Shown one piece after another: positions 47,035 to 56,326 of a DNA stretch of 64,000 nucleotides (the stretch's first letter is position 1; the number at the start of each line of letters is the position of its first letter). The position numbers and the translations under genes are program-made. The notes beneath the pieces are model-generated. The model did not search any database. It was not told the DNA's origin and saw only the letters and a program-made list of their open reading frames with translations. Origin of the DNA: Pedobacter sp. WC2423 (GTDB lineage: Bacteria > Bacteroidota > Bacteroidia > Sphingobacteriales > Sphingobacteriaceae). The stretch spans positions 2,356,001 to 2,420,000 of the forward strand of contig NZ_CP162005.1 in the NCBI RefSeq assembly GCF_040822065.1, read 5' to 3'.

Positions 47035-48753
47035 CTACCAGCCATTGTTTTGTTTGTATACACCGCCGCTAAAGTTAATCTGATTTAAAGGAATAGGAAA
47101 ATATTCATCTCTACCCGCTGTAAATCTGGCATCACCAAGGTGTGCAACCCTTGATTTTTCAATATTGAAATAAGCATTCATTGTCTGGGAAGCCATTCCC
47201 CATCTTACCAAATCAAAGAAATGATAACCCTCTGTAGCAAATTCCAATCTTCTTTCAAACCTCAGGGCCTGCCGCGCATATTCAGGTGTCCAGTTACAAT
47301 TCACCCCTGGTTGGTAAAGCTGTATATTATAATTGGAAGTTGCATTTCCACTGGCATTTTTTAGCAGGGTTTTACTTGCATTAGCCCTGCTTCTAAGCTG
47401 ATTGATCAGTGGTACAGCTTCAAAAGGTCTGTTTAGTTCTATAAGTGCTTCGGCCTTCCATAGCAATACATCTGCATAACGGATAACTGCCCAGTTTTTA
47501 GAGCTGCCAATAAATGGCGGAACTTTTTGAAAGGATGGATCATCAGGCAGCACAGCTTCTTTCATACTGGCAAAGGCATCATAAATTGCAGGAGCACGTG
47601 CCCAGGAACGCTGAAAAACAAAAGCAGGCTTATATTTAAATGGTGCACCTGGTTTTGCCACCGTATGATCTAAACGGGGATCAAATGAGCTGGTTTGAAA
47701 ATCCAAAGCTGCCGCAGCATCAGTATTATTGTAAGTAGTAAACAACGGCAATCCATTGAGATCTGTCTTATAAGCATTAATCAAATCATGACTTGGAATA
47801 TTAAAACCACAGCATCCGTATTCCTGGTTCATTGGATAGTTCAAAGCATGCCCGTAATCTAACCTGCCTTTTGGTGTACCATCATCTTTTGAGTATTGAA
47901 TAGCAAATACAGATTCCGGTTTATTGTCGCCTGCTGACAGAAAGTTACTGGCATAATCAGTATTCAAGCTGAATTTACCAGAAGCAATAACCTCATCACA
48001 CAGTGTATTTACCTCATTTAATTTAGCAGCATCAATTCCACTCACGCTATTATTCTCTCCCTGCACATAAGCCTGATACAACAGAACTTTAGCCAAATAG
48101 GCCTTTGCTGCATTTTTGCTTACTCTTCCCTGATCTCCCTGATCTACAGGCAGGTCTTTTGCCGCAGCTCTAAAGTCATCAGCAATTTTGGTCCAGAGGG
48201 CATCATTGCTCAATGCTTTATTCGAGATGGTTGCATAGTCCGCTTTTTTTGTATTCTGGTCAATATAAGGCACGTATTTAAACAGAATCTTCAACAGGAA
48301 ATAAAAATGTCCCCTTAAAAATCGTAGTTCTGCCTGGCGTTGTACTTTATTTGGATAAGCACTTTCGGCCACGGCATCCATTTTTATCAGGGCATCATTC
48401 GCTCTTCCAACGCCGATATACAACCTGAACCATAATTGATCAAGAAGTGCATTATCCGGTCTGTTCAATGAAAAGGTTTCGAACAAATGGAACTCAGAAA
48501 GATCTCCCGGGCCATCACCACCTTTGTAAGTATCGCCACCGCGTACACTTCCATAAGGCCACATACTAGAATAGGGTGAGGTATAATGGTCATTACCAAG
48601 AGCGGAATAGGCCGCTATCACCATTTTATCAATATTTTCAGGAGTACTGAGATCATCTCCTGAAACCACACCTTGCGCTGGTTCGTCCAGTGCTTTTTCA
48701 CATGATGAAAGGATCATACAGGAAAAAACAAGTAGGTAGAATATTTTCTTCAT
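47035..48753 (-). CDS. SusD/RagB-family glycan-binding lipoprotein (fructan PUL)
   Basis: A 572-residue lipoprotein with Cys18 in ILSSCEKALDEP. SusD features: RQAELRFLRGHFYFLLKILFKYVPYID near 148-175, KNAAKAYLAKVLLYQAYVQGE near 218-240, WAVIRYADVLLWKAEALIELNRPFEAVPLINQLR near 420-455, FERRLEFATEGYHFFDLVRWG near 505-525, and the terminal YFPIPLNQINFSGGVYKQNNGW. It is 19 bp after its susC partner and precedes GH32. It likely binds fructans at the cell surface, inferred from the GH32 and the fructose-type HTCS of the locus. Confidence 0.94.
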   Translation of the reverse strand: MKKIFYLLVFSCMILSSCEKALDEPAQGVVSGDDLSTPENIDKMVIAAYSALGNDHYTSPYSSMWPYGSVRGGDTYKGGDGPGDLSEFHLFETFSLNRPDNALLDQLWFRLYIGVGRANDALIKMDAVAESAYPNKVQRQAELRFLRGHFYFLLKILFKYVPYIDQNTKKADYATISNKALSNDALWTKIADDFRAAAKDLPVDQGDQGRVSKNAAKAYLAKVLLYQAYVQGENNSVSGIDAAKLNEVNTLCDEVIASGKFSLNTDYASNFLSAGDNKPESVFAIQYSKDDGTPKGRLDYGHALNYPMNQEYGCCGFNIPSHDLINAYKTDLNGLPLFTTYNNTDAAAALDFQTSSFDPRLDHTVAKPGAPFKYKPAFVFQRSWARAPAIYDAFASMKEAVLPDDPSFQKVPPFIGSSKNWAVIRYADVLLWKAEALIELNRPFEAVPLINQLRSRANASKTLLKNASGNATSNYNIQLYQPGVNCNWTPEYARQALRFERRLEFATEGYHFFDLVRWGMASQTMNAYFNIEKSRVAHLGDARFTAGRDEYFPIPLNQINFSGGVYKQNNGW

Positions 48754-48772
48754 CTTCTTTATAGCTAAGATT

Positions 48773-51700
48773 TTATAATGTGATATTTAAGCCAATGGTT
48801 CCAACAATGGGTACAGGAAATCCGTAATTTGGAATTTCCGGATCCGTTCCTGTAAATGACTTGCTTTTAATAGTGAATAAATTACTGCCCTGAATATATA
48901 CCCTGAGATTCTGTATTTTCATATTCAGCGCTTTTTTCAGGTTAAAACCAATCTGCAGATTTCTCAACTTCAGGTAGGAACCATTCTCGATGAAATAAGT
49001 CGAAGATCTGCCTTCATTATTACGGTCTACCAGCGTTAAAGCAGGTATAGTAGAATTTGGATTAGCTGGCGTCCAGGCATCAAGCGTTCTGCTTCCCCAG
49101 TTGGTTCCGGTCCATAACGAAGAAAAATCAGTATAGGTCTTAAACTCGTTCATCACATCTACGTTTACCGCCTGAAGGAAAAAACTCATGTCAAAGTTTT
49201 TATAGGTAAGTGATACGTTTAAACCGTAAGTGAATTTAGGACTGTTACTGCCGATAAAATCCCGGTCCAGATCATTAATTACGCCATCGCCATTCAGATC
49301 CTTGTATTTGATCCGCCCCAACCCTTTTCCCGGCTGACTGGCATAGGTGTCCACTTCTGCCTGAGAGGTAAACAACCCATCTGCGACATAACCAAAGTAG
49401 GAATTGATGGCCCTTCCAAGCACATTTTTATCTGTGCCATTTCCCGGATAGGAAGCTAAAACATCCTTAGGTAAATAGGTTACCTTATTTCTATAGAGAG
49501 AAAAATTACCAGTCAGATTGAAACCAAAGTCACTTCCAATTTTATCTTCATAGCTTATGATCGCATCAAGCCCCTTATTTTGCAAGGAAGCACCGTTGCT
49601 ATAGCTGTTACCACCGTCACCAAGTACAGCCAGGTAACCCGGGCTGATCAGGATATCTGATGTCTTTTTGATAAAATAATCAATTGATCCGGTAACCTTA
49701 TTGTTCCAAAGGCCAAAGTCAACACCAAAATTAGACTCTTTCAGCGATTCCCATTTCAGCTTGTCATTCCCTTGCTGGATTGAAGTAAAGCCCGAAGGAA
49801 GCTGACCAGTACCTGCCCCTTTAATATCATATGCCGTCCCACGGTCAAAATCCCATGTTGGATCGGTACCATAAATAGCTGAATACAAGGAAAGCGTTGC
49901 ATTGTTTGGAATTTCCTGATTTCCTGAACGGCCCCAGCCATATCTAAGTTTCAGATCAGAGAACAGACCAAGATCCTTTATAAATTTCTCCTCACTCAAT
50001 CTCCAGCCCAGCGAGAATGCAGGAAATATTCCATAACGGTTTTCTTTACCGAAACGCGAAGACCCATCTCTTCTTAAAGTAACAGATGCAATGTATCTAT
50101 CGTTATAACTGTAATTGGCTTTTCCGAAATAGGACAATAACCTGTTTCCTGCACCACTCCCACCGTTCAGCGTATTCGTTGTGCCTGCATTAAGATAGGC
50201 ATAATCAATATTTTCAAGTGCAAGGCCTTGTCTGCTTGCAGAGAATTCCTGGTTAATGTTTTTAATGTATTCCTGGCCAAGCAAAACTTCAATTTGATGT
50301 TTTTCATGGGTAACCTTATAATTTAAGGTATTCTGCCAGATCACATTACCCTGGTAGGCTTGAGAATTGCTCACCTGGTTAGCCGGATCAGATAAAAAGC
50401 CAGAAGTATAGGATTTTTTAAGTAACCTCTGGTAAGTACCGTTATAATCTACTCCAAAATTGGTTCTGAAGTTTAAGCCTGGGATAAGCTGGTAATCTGC
50501 ATATGCATTTCCGAAAAGCCTGAAGAAATTAGCACTATTCTGTGTATTGTCCTCAATTAGCCTTACAGGATTCTGTCTGTCGGTCATACCTGCAGCAGGA
50601 CCTCCCCAACCACCTGTTACCGTATGTACAGGAACAACAGGCTGTTGAACAAGCGAGGCAAAAAGAATATCGCTCGATGGAATAAGTGCATTTTTAATGT
50701 AGCTCACCGAAAAATTCTCACCAACTTTCAGTTTGTTATTCAGGTAATTATAATCAGAATTAAACCTGGCTGTATATTTCTGACTTCTTGATTTCCTGAC
50801 AATCCCTTTGTTATCATAATAACCAATTGAAAAAAGGCTGTTTCCCTTTTCTCCGCCATTGGAAACTGTGGCATCATAAGACTGAATGATTGAATTTTGA
50901 GAAATTTCATCAAACCAGTGGGTATCTGCAGGCTTCATAGTTTTAGCAGCATCAATGTATTCTGGAAAAATTACGCTGTTTAATACCGGGTTGTTAAAAT
51001 TATTATTCCAGTCATATTGATAGATCTGGTTGTTATTAGGATTGACCTTATCATTGATAGAGGCTTGCCAGTAAGCTCTTCCTCTTTCTTCCGCATTCAG
51101 GGTTTTTAATTTCGTTGCGTAATTCTGGATGGAAGCAGAGGCATTAAAATCTACTTTGGAGAAGCCCTTCTTTGCCTTTTTTGTCGTAATAATAATGACT
51201 CCATTTGCAGCTCTTGAACCATATATGGTGGCTGATGATGCATCTTTAAGCACTTGAATCGATTCTATATCGCTTTGATTGAGCTGCTCCATACCATTTT
51301 TGGTTGGAATGCCATCTATAACATATAAGGGATCGTTGTTACCTAAAGTACCAATTCCACGAATTCTGACAACTGCCTGCCCGGTTGGTGAACCATCTGT
51401 CGTGATCAGTACGCCAGGTACCCGGCCTTGAAGTGACTTCATTGCATTTCCAGATGGAATATCCTTAATTTTAGCAACATCCACAACATTTACTGCGCCG
51501 GTTATATCTTTCCTGCGTTCTTTTTGATACCCCGTTACCACAACCTCGTTGAGCTTGTTGATCGAAATACCTAATTTGATCTTTAAATTGGCAGACTCTG
51601 CATTTACCGGATAGGTTAATGGATCGGCACCGATATAAATAAACCGTAAAGACTGCCCTGCAGCTACTTCGATTCTGAATGTACCATTAGCATCAGTCCT

Positions 51701-51853
51701 TGTAATTTTCTGTGTACCGACTATAACCACAGTAACTGCTTCCAGGGGAACGGACTCGCTATCGGTAACGACTCCGCTGACAGATTTGGTCTGGCCCAAT
51801 GCCAAGCCAATCGCCACCAGGACAAAAAGCCAGGTGAGGTAAAATTTTCTCAT
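48773..51853 (-). CDS. SusC/RagA-family TonB-dependent transporter (fructan PUL)
   Basis: A 1026-residue outer-membrane importer. Signal peptide to about residue 20 (IGLALGQTK); carboxypeptidase-regulatory-like domain KSVSGVVTDSESVPLEAVTVVI at about 23-98; plug from about 100 (LNEVVVTGYQKERRKDITGAVNVV, then VVRIRGIGTLGNNDPLYVIDGIP and VLKDASSATIYGSRAANGVI); barrel ending GFPVPIVGTIGLNITL. Unlike the copy at 39133 it lacks an STN domain, in keeping with HTCS rather than sigma control. It lies 24 bp after the MFS permease gene, so the promoter is probably upstream of the permease. Confidence 0.94.
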   Translation of the reverse strand: MRKFYLTWLFVLVAIGLALGQTKSVSGVVTDSESVPLEAVTVVIVGTQKITRTDANGTFRIEVAAGQSLRFIYIGADPLTYPVNAESANLKIKLGISINKLNEVVVTGYQKERRKDITGAVNVVDVAKIKDIPSGNAMKSLQGRVPGVLITTDGSPTGQAVVRIRGIGTLGNNDPLYVIDGIPTKNGMEQLNQSDIESIQVLKDASSATIYGSRAANGVIIITTKKAKKGFSKVDFNASASIQNYATKLKTLNAEERGRAYWQASINDKVNPNNNQIYQYDWNNNFNNPVLNSVIFPEYIDAAKTMKPADTHWFDEISQNSIIQSYDATVSNGGEKGNSLFSIGYYDNKGIVRKSRSQKYTARFNSDYNYLNNKLKVGENFSVSYIKNALIPSSDILFASLVQQPVVPVHTVTGGWGGPAAGMTDRQNPVRLIEDNTQNSANFFRLFGNAYADYQLIPGLNFRTNFGVDYNGTYQRLLKKSYTSGFLSDPANQVSNSQAYQGNVIWQNTLNYKVTHEKHQIEVLLGQEYIKNINQEFSASRQGLALENIDYAYLNAGTTNTLNGGSGAGNRLLSYFGKANYSYNDRYIASVTLRRDGSSRFGKENRYGIFPAFSLGWRLSEEKFIKDLGLFSDLKLRYGWGRSGNQEIPNNATLSLYSAIYGTDPTWDFDRGTAYDIKGAGTGQLPSGFTSIQQGNDKLKWESLKESNFGVDFGLWNNKVTGSIDYFIKKTSDILISPGYLAVLGDGGNSYSNGASLQNKGLDAIISYEDKIGSDFGFNLTGNFSLYRNKVTYLPKDVLASYPGNGTDKNVLGRAINSYFGYVADGLFTSQAEVDTYASQPGKGLGRIKYKDLNGDGVINDLDRDFIGSNSPKFTYGLNVSLTYKNFDMSFFLQAVNVDVMNEFKTYTDFSSLWTGTNWGSRTLDAWTPANPNSTIPALTLVDRNNEGRSSTYFIENGSYLKLRNLQIGFNLKKALNMKIQNLRVYIQGSNLFTIKSKSFTGTDPEIPNYGFPVPIVGTIGLNITL

Positions 51854-51877
51854 AAGATTTATAATTTGGTTTAATTT

Positions 51878-53209
51878 TTAATGCATTACAATTCCAGTTT
51901 CTATCTGTTCCAAAGACTGACCTTTTGTTTCAGGCATCATTCTCCAGACAAATATTAACTGTAACACCATCATCGCACAGAAGAAGAAAAAGATATTAGC
52001 ACCACCAAAGGATTCTGCCAGATAAGGAAAACAGAATGCAATCAATGCAGCCATGACCCAATGCGTAGAGCTTCCAAGCGTTTGCCCTTTTGCACGTACC
52101 TGGTTTGGAAAAATCTCAGAAATGAAAACCCAGATTACCGCACCTTGCGAAAAAGCAAAAAAAGCAATAAAAAGCATCACATAGATTGGAATCTGAAACC
52201 CACTGGATTTTGCGCCTAAAAAGGTAAATGCAATTAGTGCCAATGAAGCAATTAATCCAATCGATCCGATTAACATGAGTGTTTTTCTGCCTACTTTATC
52301 AATAATATTGATGGCCAGCAGTGTAAAGATGAAATTGACAATACCGATACCTACTGTAGAAAGCAGTGAAGAATGTGCTCCCAGACCGGCCATTTCAAAT
52401 ATTCTTGGCGCATAGTAAATAATCGCATTAATACCCGAAACCTGGTTGAAAAAGGCAAACAAAACGGCTAGTACGACTGGTTTGTTATACTTACCGGAAA
52501 AAAGCCCATCTGCTGATTTATTCTGCTGAATGTCTAAACCGGATTTTTGAATTGAAGCAAGTTCTTCCTCACAGTTTAGCGGATTGATAATCCTGAGGAT
52601 TTCCAGCGCCTTTGCTGTAGCTCCTCTTTTAAGGATTAACCAGCGGGGACTTTCCGGAATAAAATAGATCAGTACCAAAAAGATAATGGAAGGAAATGCC
52701 TGCACACCAAGCATCCATCTCCAGGAAGCTTCTCCTCCCTGGCTTAAAAGATAGTTTGAAAGATAAGAGATCAGGATTCCAAGTACGACATTGAACTGAA
52801 ATAAACCAACCAGTCTGCCTCTGCGGTGAGCCGGAGAAACTTCCGAGATATAGATCGGTGCAGTAACTGAAGAAATCCCTACGCCCAGTCCTCCCAGAAA
52901 TCTAAATGCTAAAAATACATGCCAGTTATCTGCTAAGGCAGTTCCCAGCGAAGAAAGCAGATAAGCTGCCGCAACAAAGTATAAAGTGTTTTTTCTCCCA
53001 AAACGATCTGAGGGTTTTGAACCGATAAGAGAACCAATAACAGTTCCTATAAGTGCAATAGAGATCGTAAGACCGTGAGCAAAAGCAGAAAGATTCCAGA
53101 ATTGCTGAATTGATTTCTCTGCACCAGAAATCACAGCAGTATCAAATCCGAACAGAAAGCCGCCAAGGGCTACGACCATGGACCAAGCCAGGACGGAATG
53201 TTTTTTCAT
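51878..53209 (-). CDS. MFS sugar-porter permease, probable fructose uptake
   Basis: A 443-residue inner-membrane transporter of the major facilitator sugar-porter family with 12 helices. Signatures: GGFLFGFDTAVISGAE near 16-31 (helix 1), SDRFGRKNT near 64-72, RFLGGLGVGISSVTAPIYISEVSPAHRRGRLV near 100-130, PESPRWL near 185, GINAIIYYAPRIFEMAGL near 255-272, DKVGRKT near 307 and PETKGQSLEQIE near the end. The GTG at 53254 would add 15 residues; the ATG at 53207-53209 (MKKHSVLAWSMVV) fits the family start. First gene of the fructan operon. BT1758 holds the same position in the B. theta fructan PUL, which supports fructose import. Confidence 0.92.
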   Translation of the reverse strand: MKKHSVLAWSMVVALGGFLFGFDTAVISGAEKSIQQFWNLSAFAHGLTISIALIGTVIGSLIGSKPSDRFGRKNTLYFVAAAYLLSSLGTALADNWHVFLAFRFLGGLGVGISSVTAPIYISEVSPAHRRGRLVGLFQFNVVLGILISYLSNYLLSQGGEASWRWMLGVQAFPSIIFLVLIYFIPESPRWLILKRGATAKALEILRIINPLNCEEELASIQKSGLDIQQNKSADGLFSGKYNKPVVLAVLFAFFNQVSGINAIIYYAPRIFEMAGLGAHSSLLSTVGIGIVNFIFTLLAINIIDKVGRKTLMLIGSIGLIASLALIAFTFLGAKSSGFQIPIYVMLFIAFFAFSQGAVIWVFISEIFPNQVRAKGQTLGSSTHWVMAALIAFCFPYLAESFGGANIFFFFCAMMVLQLIFVWRMMPETKGQSLEQIETGIVMH

Positions 53210-53273
53210 AAAGAGTTTATTATTGGTTGTGGAGTGTAAGTTGCCTAAAACCACAGGTCATTAACATCAAATT

Positions 53274-53288
53274 TGTTTCAAAAACATA
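53274..53288 (-). promoter_or_regulatory. Left arm of the fructan-PUL inverted repeat (HTCS operator candidate)
   Basis: TGTTTCAAAAACATA, the exact reverse complement of 53364-53378. It lies 65-79 bp upstream of the permease ATG and therefore faces the MFS-SusC-SusD-GH32 operon. Probable binding site for the AraC domain of the divergent HTCS; inferred from symmetry and position. Confidence 0.55.
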
Positions 53289-53363
53289 CAAATTATCAAC
53301 AATAAATAAAGTATTGATATTCAGTTATTTAACAGGTTTACAATGTAAAATAAAATTCAGACT

Positions 53364-53378
53364 TATGTTTTTGAAACA
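53364..53378 (+). promoter_or_regulatory. Right arm of the fructan-PUL inverted repeat (HTCS operator candidate)
   Basis: TATGTTTTTGAAACA, matching the left arm 15/15 in inverted orientation with centres 90 bp apart. TTTTGAAACAT (53369-53379) is repeated as TTTTGATACAT at 53391-53401, a 22-bp direct-repeat spacing like that in front of PUL2. It may serve autoregulation of the HTCS gene. Confidence 0.55.
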
Positions 53379-53387
53379 TTCATTTTA

Positions 53388-53395
53388 TACTTTTG
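53388..53395 (+). promoter_or_regulatory. Candidate -7 element of the fructan HTCS gene
   Basis: TACTTTTG matches TAnnTTTG exactly, 150 bp upstream of the HTCS ATG. A TTTG at 53370-53373 is nearer than the usual -33 spacing, so the match is only suggestive. Confidence 0.35.
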
Positions 53396-53545
53396 ATACA
53401 TCACCTTCCAATTGTTCTTCCGTATCAAGGTCACTTATCTTCTACGCCACGTCTATTTTCTCTACCTTTAATAGAAATTGTTAAAAGCTGGAGCTAACCA
53501 AATAAATTTTGCTCAGGTAAATACAGTTCATATCAACTGATAACT

Positions 53546-56323
53546 ATGGTTCAAAAACATCTCTTCCTTACCAGAATATTTATTCTGGTCTTGCTAAGTG
53601 CTTTACTTTTATCGTGCGGAAAGAAGAAAAAGAAAGATGCGCAATATGTCATCGCATTTTCTCAATGTGTAGGCTCTGATCTATGGCGAAGAACTATGCT
53701 GGAAGAAATGAAAATGGAGCTTTCACTTCATCCCGATGCTCAATTAATTTACAGGGATGCGAATAACAGCAGCGAAAGGCAAATTTCACAGGTTAAAGAA
53801 ATGCTTGACAAAGGAATCGATATCCTCATCATTTCTCCAAATGAGGCCAGCCCCCTGACACCCATTGTAGAACAGGCCTATAATAAAGGTATTCCGGTGA
53901 TTATCATTGATCGTAAAATATCTTCATCCTCTTATACCGCCTATGTTGGTGCAGATAATTATCAGATCGGTAAGATGGCTGGTGAATATGTAGGCTCTTT
54001 ACTTGCCGGAAAGGGAAATATCATTGAAATTATGGGGCTGCCAGGATCTTCTCCTGCAATTGAGCGGCAAAAAGGATTTTCAAAAGGACTGGAAAGATTC
54101 AAAGGGATCAAGATCGCTGCACAAATTTATGGAGACTGGCTAAAGCCAGACTCAGAAAAGCAACTCTTGAAATTTAAAGAAGCACTGACTTATACAGACC
54201 TTATTTTTGCGCATAATGATCAGATGGCTTCAGGAGCAAAAGAGGTACTCCATCAGCTTGGCTTAACAAAAAGAATTAAAATTATTGGTATAGATGCACT
54301 GCCGGGATCAGGTGGCGGACTGCAGATGATCGACAGTAAAGTAATTAATGCGAGCATGTTATACCCTACCGGGGGTAAAGAGGCTATTTCAACTGCTTTC
54401 AAAATACTGGGCAAAGCATCTTTTGATAAAGAAAACATACTGCCTTCATTGGTTATTGATTCATCAAATGTTCAGCTGATGAAAATGCAGTGGAATAAAT
54501 TCAGCAGCCAACAGCAGGATATTGAACGCCAGCAGACGTTACTGGAAGAGCAACGGTCTCTTTTTGATAACCAGCAGTTTATTTTAAACATTATAGTGAT
54601 TGCATTGGTACTTTCTTTTGTATTTGGTGGTTTAGCTTTTTTTTCCCTTCAGGAAAACAGGAAGATCAACAAAAAACTGGAGGCCAATAACCTGGAGATT
54701 TTAAATCAGCGTAACCAGCTGATAAAGATGTCAGAAAAAGCAAAAACAGCTACTGAAGCCAAACTCAATTTCTTTACGAATATTTCGCATGAATTTCGTA
54801 CCCCATTGACATTGATACTTTCGCCCCTGGAAGATCTGATTAAAAATGAAAAAATAAATGCACTGGCCGGGCAAAACCTAAAATTGATTCATAAAAATGT
54901 ATTCAGATTGCTCAGGCTCATTAATCAGCTGATCGAATATCGAAAAATAGAACTTGATAAAATGCATATAAAGGCGTCAGCAAATGATCTGACTGATTTT
55001 GTCAATGAAATATTGGAAAGTTTTCAGCACAGCGCAAAAAAAAGAAATATAGACCTCAGGCTGATCTCAACAGAAAAGGACATTGTGGTATGGTTTGATG
55101 CAAATATGTTAGACAAGGTCATCTTTAATCTCTTATCCAATGCTCTTAAATTTACCACTGCGAATGGAACAATACATTTAACCATCAAGCGTCAGGATCG
55201 TTTTATAGCCATAGAAGTTAAAGATAACGGAACCGGAATGGAGCCCGAGGAGGTTAATCATATATTTGAGCACTTTTATCAGGCCGAGTCAAATGCTGCA
55301 AGAGGATCTGGATTAGGCCTGTCCTTATCCAAAGAACTGATGAAACTTCATCACGGAGATTTAATAGTAGAAAGTAAAAAATGGTATGGTACAACCTTTA
55401 CTATAAAATTATTAACCGGGGAAGATCACTTCAGCGTAAAAGAAAAATCCGTTCAACCTTTGCTCAAAGAGGAACTGCATGAAAATGCAAAAATTTATAC
55501 CACAGATTTAGAGGAGCGCAAAGAACAAAAAAGCAGTGACGCGCTCAGACAACTGAAAGAACAATCTATATTGATTATTGAGGACAATTCTGACCTGCTT
55601 TATTATCTGGGAGATAAATTTGATGACGAATATGAGATATTCATCGCTAATACAGGAGAAAGTGGTATCACTTCTGCCTATGAGCAAGTACCAGATCTGA
55701 TTATCTGTGATGTTGTTCTTCCTGACCTTTCAGGCAGACAAATTTCAGAGAAACTTAAATCCGATGTCCGTACCTCACATATCCCGATCATTCTGTTAAC
55801 AGCTCAAGATAGCCTCGAACAACAGATAAATGGTATTGAAAGCATGGCAGATGCCTATATTATCAAGCCATTTAATTATAATTATCTCCTGGCCAATGTC
55901 AGGAATCTGCTAAAAAACCGATTGTTGTTAAAGTCTCACTATACAAGTGATATCAGTTCAATTGCTAAACAGCCCATTTCCAAAAGTCTGGATAAGAAAT
56001 TTATCAATGATTTTTCTGGCCTTGTAGAACAGAACCTGGGTAATGAAAACTTCAGTGTTGAGCAGATCAGTAAGACTTTAGGTGTTTCGAGAGTTCAGCT
56101 ATACAGAAAAATAAAAGCTTTACTGGATTGCAGTGTAAACGATTATATACTGAACAGGAGATTGAAGAAAGCAAGATACCTATTGACCAATGAAAGATAT
56201 AGCATAGCAGAAATCACTTACATGGTTGGCTTTTCTTCCCCAAATTATTTTTCTACAGTCTTTAAATCAAAGTATGGAATGAGACCAAGTGAATTCAAAA
56301 GGAACCAAACAACGAACCTATAA
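53546..56323 (+). CDS. Hybrid two-component system with periplasmic-binding-protein sensor (fructan PUL)
   Basis: A 925-residue membrane sensor-regulator. The N-terminus is a signal/anchor with a lipobox-like LLLSC. Residues 32-325 are a type I periplasmic sugar-binding domain (YVIAFSQCVGSDLWRRTMLEEMKMEL, VPIIPN-like ISPNEASPLTP, GIPVIIIDRKISS, FAHNDQMASGAKEVL). A coiled coil and a transmembrane helix follow (345-370). HisKA carries H415 in NISHEFRTPLTL, HATPase has DNGTGMEPEE and GSGLGLSLSKEL, the receiver has phospho-acceptor D722 in IICDVVLPD, and the AraC HTH is at about 825-920. This sensor type, not propellers, is that of B. theta BT1754, which binds fructose. With GH32 and the permease next to it, fructose is the expected ligand here. 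Confidence 0.93.
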   Translation: MVQKHLFLTRIFILVLLSALLLSCGKKKKKDAQYVIAFSQCVGSDLWRRTMLEEMKMELSLHPDAQLIYRDANNSSERQISQVKEMLDKGIDILIISPNEASPLTPIVEQAYNKGIPVIIIDRKISSSSYTAYVGADNYQIGKMAGEYVGSLLAGKGNIIEIMGLPGSSPAIERQKGFSKGLERFKGIKIAAQIYGDWLKPDSEKQLLKFKEALTYTDLIFAHNDQMASGAKEVLHQLGLTKRIKIIGIDALPGSGGGLQMIDSKVINASMLYPTGGKEAISTAFKILGKASFDKENILPSLVIDSSNVQLMKMQWNKFSSQQQDIERQQTLLEEQRSLFDNQQFILNIIVIALVLSFVFGGLAFFSLQENRKINKKLEANNLEILNQRNQLIKMSEKAKTATEAKLNFFTNISHEFRTPLTLILSPLEDLIKNEKINALAGQNLKLIHKNVFRLLRLINQLIEYRKIELDKMHIKASANDLTDFVNEILESFQHSAKKRNIDLRLISTEKDIVVWFDANMLDKVIFNLLSNALKFTTANGTIHLTIKRQDRFIAIEVKDNGTGMEPEEVNHIFEHFYQAESNAARGSGLGLSLSKELMKLHHGDLIVESKKWYGTTFTIKLLTGEDHFSVKEKSVQPLLKEELHENAKIYTTDLEERKEQKSSDALRQLKEQSILIIEDNSDLLYYLGDKFDDEYEIFIANTGESGITSAYEQVPDLIICDVVLPDLSGRQISEKLKSDVRTSHIPIILLTAQDSLEQQINGIESMADAYIIKPFNYNYLLANVRNLLKNRLLLKSHYTSDISSIAKQPISKSLDKKFINDFSGLVEQNLGNENFSVEQISKTLGVSRVQLYRKIKALLDCSVNDYILNRRLKKARYLLTNERYSIAEITYMVGFSSPNYFSTVFKSKYGMRPSEFKRNQTTNL

Positions 56324-56326
56324 AAT

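Larger units (their letters stand above)
53210..53545. other. 336-bp divergent promoter region of the fructan PUL
   Basis: No gene. It holds a 15-bp inverted repeat (53274-53288 and 53364-53378), a degenerate third half-site (53391-53401) and an exact TAnnTTTG box (TACTTTTG, 53388-53395) facing the HTCS gene. The remaining sequence is A/T-rich, with nothing I can name. Confidence 0.55.

Noticed and set aside
53210..53254. GTG start giving a 15-residue longer MFS permease
   Set aside because: The extension is not hydrophobic or conserved-looking, and the ATG at 53209 gives the normal family start.
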